Below are positions 5,615 to 7,387 of a stretch of 7,387 bases of DNA, piece after piece. This DNA comes from Erysipelotrichaceae bacterium (lineage in GTDB: Bacteria > Bacillota_I > Bacilli_A > Erysipelotrichales > Coprobacillaceae), in the NCBI GenBank assembly GCA_021200395.1, contig JAJQGQ010000030.1:1-7387 (forward strand), given 5' to 3'. Both the position numbers and the translations under genes were made by a program. Below the pieces are notes generated by a model, which worked only from the letters and a program-made list of their open reading frames with translations, was not told the origin of the DNA and did not search any database. How positions within the stretch are numbered: the first letter of the stretch is position 1; every line of letters begins with the position of its first letter.

Positions 5615-6898
5615 CTAAGCTTCTTCCGTTTTACCTTCTTGTTCTAATTTATAAGCATCATTATCAGCTTTCTTAAAGAAAGGATACCAGAATAATCCTA
5701 CAATTATCATAACAACTATTTGTAATACTACGGCTTGCCAACTACCTTGAATAGCAGCATGGAAACCAATTGGTAAACCAAAGATTGTTGAAGCACCCAT
5801 TAATGTTGGTACCAAACCACTTGCAATAGCTGCATATGACACTAAAATAGCAATAACATTACCGAATACAAATGGAATAAAGAATACGAAATTCAATACA
5901 AATGGTGCACCAAAAATAACTGGTTCAGTAATACCAAATAAAGCTGGTACCAATGAAACTCTGCCAACACTCTTAAATTGTGTTGATTTAGACAGAAATG
6001 CCATCATCAATACGACACCTAAAACACATCCACCCCAAGTAAATGTATTAAAGAACGCAAGTCCTATAATATTTTCTCCAGCACCCATGCCTCCAGCAGC
6101 AACTGCAGCTTGATTTTCTAAATCCAATGCTAACCAAATTGGTGTATAAATTGGTGAAATGACGTTTGTACCATGAATACCAAAGAACCATAATAATTGT
6201 GCAACAATAGTAAAGATACACATAGCCCATAGGCTTCCACCCAAACCTTGTAAAGGTGTTTGTAATACAGTATAAACACATTGATGCATACATCCAAAAC
6301 TTGTATTACTAAAAATATAATTAACAACAATAAATAAAATACTAATGATAATACCTGGAATCAAACTTTCAAATGTTCTAGATACCATTGGTGGTACAGA
6401 ATCAGGCATTTTAATTGTCCATCCCTTATGTTTGACAGTTACATATATTTTAGCTGTTACAATTGCAATAATTATAGCAGAAAAAATTCCTGAAGTTCCA
6501 AGCCATGTTGTAGGAACACAGGTTGCTTCATCTATTGTAGTAGATAAAGGTGTAACAATTAAAAATGATAACAAACCAATCAAAGCAGCTGAAACGCCAT
6601 CTTCTTTTGGATCATATGATTTTACTAGAGAATTTGTTAGTAAAACAACCATATACAATGCCAAACATCCTACAGTCACGTTATAAACATTCAACAAAAT
6701 AGAAGATAATCCTAAAGCTGCCACAGTATTCGAAATAGCATCAACAGGAAAGACAACTAACAATAAACTGATTGAACCAACAAATGTTACAATTAAAGAC
6801 CCCATCATACCACTTGAAATACCCTTTAATGTAGGATTATTCGCAAGTCTGTTCATCCAGGGACTCATTTTCTCAAATAAACTCTCAATCTTCTTCAT
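5615..6898 (-). CDS. PTS EIIC permease, lactose/cellobiose family
   Basis: This polytopic membrane protein of 427 residues has about ten hydrophobic segments. It matches the EIIC component of lactose/cellobiose-type phosphotransferase permeases, which import a beta-glycoside and present it for phosphorylation. Family marks are the N-terminal amphipathic stretch before NPTLKGISSGMMGS, then PPMVSRTFESLIPG (169-182), the substrate-site motif WFFGIHGTNV with His242, and LFGITEPVIFGAPFVLN with Glu325 (320-336). I start it at ATG 6898 because AAGGAG sits 7 nt upstream. An ATG in frame at 6934 would add 12 residues, but it overlaps the palindrome and lies close to the predicted transcription start, so it is unlikely. 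No EIIA or EIIB domain is fused or encoded in the window; these must come from elsewhere. Substrate is uncertain; neighbours suggest a plant beta-glycoside or xylan-derived oligosaccharide. Confidence 0.92.
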   Translation of the reverse strand: MKKIESLFEKMSPWMNRLANNPTLKGISSGMMGSLIVTFVGSISLLLVVFPVDAISNTVAALGLSSILLNVYNVTVGCLALYMVVLLTNSLVKSYDPKEDGVSAALIGLLSFLIVTPLSTTIDEATCVPTTWLGTSGIFSAIIIAIVTAKIYVTVKHKGWTIKMPDSVPPMVSRTFESLIPGIIISILFIVVNYIFSNTSFGCMHQCVYTVLQTPLQGLGGSLWAMCIFTIVAQLLWFFGIHGTNVISPIYTPIWLALDLENQAAVAAGGMGAGENIIGLAFFNTFTWGGCVLGVVLMMAFLSKSTQFKSVGRVSLVPALFGITEPVIFGAPFVLNFVFFIPFVFGNVIAILVSYAAIASGLVPTLMGASTIFGLPIGFHAAIQGSWQAVVLQIVVMIIVGLFWYPFFKKADNDAYKLEQEGKTEEA

Positions 6899-6917
6899 AA
6901 TAATCTCCTTTTCTTTT

Positions 6918-6934
6918 ATGTTAGCGCTTAACAT
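6918..6934. promoter_or_regulatory. Palindromic operator, cre- or LacI-like
   Basis: ATGTTA (6918-6923) and TAACAT (6929-6934) flank the 5-bp centre GCGCT. On the minus strand, GTTAAGCGCTAACA (6932-6919) fits the CcpA cre consensus TGWAANCGNTNWCA at 12 of 14 positions, the first two being off. The same sequence also resembles general LacI-family operators with a GCGC centre. It lies about 11 bp downstream of the -10 box, so a bound protein would block early transcription. Confidence 0.5.
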
Positions 6935-6944
6935 TACAATATTT

Positions 6945-6973
6945 ATTATACGTTTATAGCCTCTTTTTAACTA
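6945..6973 (-). promoter_or_regulatory. Promoter of the EIIC-GH3-esterase-GH43 operon
   Basis: On the minus strand a perfect -10 box TATAAT (6950-6945) lies 17 bp after a poor -35 box TAGTTA (6973-6968, 3/6). A good -10 with a weak -35 is typical of promoters that need an activator, which fits the AraC-family gene immediately upstream. Transcription would start near 6938, just before the palindrome. Confidence 0.6.
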
Positions 6974-6989
6974 TGTTATTTTTGTCTAA

Positions 6990-7034
6990 AAAAACGCAAA
7001 AAATTAACCAATTTAAAATTTTTGGTTAATTTTT
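6990..7034 (-). terminator. Terminator of the AraC-family gene (bidirectional shape)
   Basis: AAAAATTAACCAA (6999-7011) and TTGGTTAATTTTT (7022-7034) form a perfect 13-bp stem with a 10-nt loop. On the minus strand the stem ends in a T-run, followed shortly by another run of seven T. It starts 13 bp after the regulator's stop codon and separates that gene from the operon promoter. Confidence 0.8.
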
Positions 7035-7047
7035 ATCCAAAACATGG

Positions 7048-7387
7048 TCATTTTTTAATTTGCTTGCGATATGCTGTAGGTGTCATACCATAGGTTTCTT
7101 TAAATAATTTATTTAAAGCTTTAACATTTGAAAAACCATTATCTTCAGCAATCATCAAAATAGAATAGTCTGTTTGAGCAATTTGTTTATAAGCAGCATT
7201 TAAACGAATAGTATGAAGATAAGCCAAAAAAGTTGTTCCCGTATATTTTTTAAATATTCGTGATAAATATTGTGGTGAATAGCCATATATATCAGCCACT
7301 TCACTAAGTGTTAGATTTTCCTGATAATGTGATTTTATATATTCACATATTTCTGATAGTTTATCCAGATATTTATACGTATTGATA
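7048..7387 (-). CDS. AraC-family transcriptional regulator, C-terminal part (5' end outside window)
   Basis: The minus-strand frame runs open from the right window edge to TGA 7050-7048, giving 112 residues that are essentially the whole AraC DNA-binding domain. The first helix-turn-helix is NLTLSEVADIYGYSPQYLSRIFKKYTG. It is followed by the linker FLAYLHTIRLNAAYKQI, then the second helix-turn-helix (YSILMIAEDNGFSNVKALNKLFKETYGMTPTAYRK). The signature GFSNxxxxxxxFKExYGMTPxxYR is diagnostic. The N-terminal effector domain is off the window. A GTG at 7299 could be taken as a start, but the frame and the domain continue upstream of it, so the gene is simply cut by the edge. Being codirectional with, and directly upstream of, the EIIC operon, which has a weak -35 box, it is the likely sugar-responsive activator of that operon. 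Confidence 0.9.
   Translation of the reverse strand, partial: INTYKYLDKLSEICEYIKSHYQENLTLSEVADIYGYSPQYLSRIFKKYTGTTFLAYLHTIRLNAAYKQIAQTDYSILMIAEDNGFSNVKALNKLFKETYGMTPTAYRKQIKK

Noticed and set aside
6048..6330. Two short minus-strand frames inside EIIC
   Set aside because: They overlap EIIC in other frames, have odd Cys/Tyr/Trp-rich composition and no start signals.
6345..6686. 113-codon open frame on the plus strand opposite EIIC
   Set aside because: It is antisense to a well-supported membrane protein and shows no ribosome binding site or independent domain. It is a shadow of hydrophobic codons.
7048..7299. Stand-alone 83-residue AraC-like protein starting at GTG 7299
   Set aside because: The reading frame and the first helix-turn-helix continue upstream to the window edge, so this is part of a larger gene, not a mini-regulator.

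Overview
The window is AT-rich DNA using the standard genetic code (TGA serves as a stop), with strong AGGAGG-type ribosome binding sites. It comes from a low-GC Firmicute. Protein style and gene content suggest a gut member of the Erysipelotrichia or a related lineage, but that placement is inference. Most of it is one sugar-utilisation locus on the minus strand.

Layout from left to right: (1) bases 1-98 hold the last 31 codons of a plus-strand gene cut by the window edge, probably a transposase of the IS1202/ISNCY type, with a terminator-like hairpin at its end. (2) Bases 99-233 hold a TTGACA/TATGAT promoter and several imperfect inverted repeats leading into a plus-strand TetR-family regulator (234-830). 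(3) A perfect 12-bp hairpin (821-848) ends transcription from both sides. (4) On the minus strand, in order of transcription from the right, come: the end of an AraC-family regulator (7387-7048, cut by the window edge); its terminator; a promoter with a cre/LacI-like palindrome; a lactose/cellobiose-family PTS EIIC permease (6898-5615); a GH3 beta-glucosidase (5605-3401); an intercistronic hairpin; a CE1-like esterase (3297-2557); a GH43 glycosidase (2552-1128); and a 3' remnant of a GH78/alpha-L-rhamnosidase-like gene (1127-839).

The four intact operon genes are tightly packed: 9 bp between EIIC and GH3, and 4 bp between esterase and GH43, with each Shine-Dalgarno touching or lying inside the preceding gene. 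None of the three enzymes has a visible signal peptide. The simplest model is uptake of a plant-derived, possibly acylated, glycoside by the permease, followed by de-esterification and glycosidic cleavage in the cytoplasm. The AraC protein is the likely local activator, and catabolite repression may act at the palindrome downstream of the promoter. The EIIC has no EIIA or EIIB partner in view and is paired with a GH3 enzyme instead of a 6-phospho-glycosidase.

I found no evidence for a defence system, CRISPR array, RNA gene or wholly new system. The most notable points are the truncated GH78 remnant, the EIIC/GH3 pairing, the internal hairpin and the two cre-like sites.
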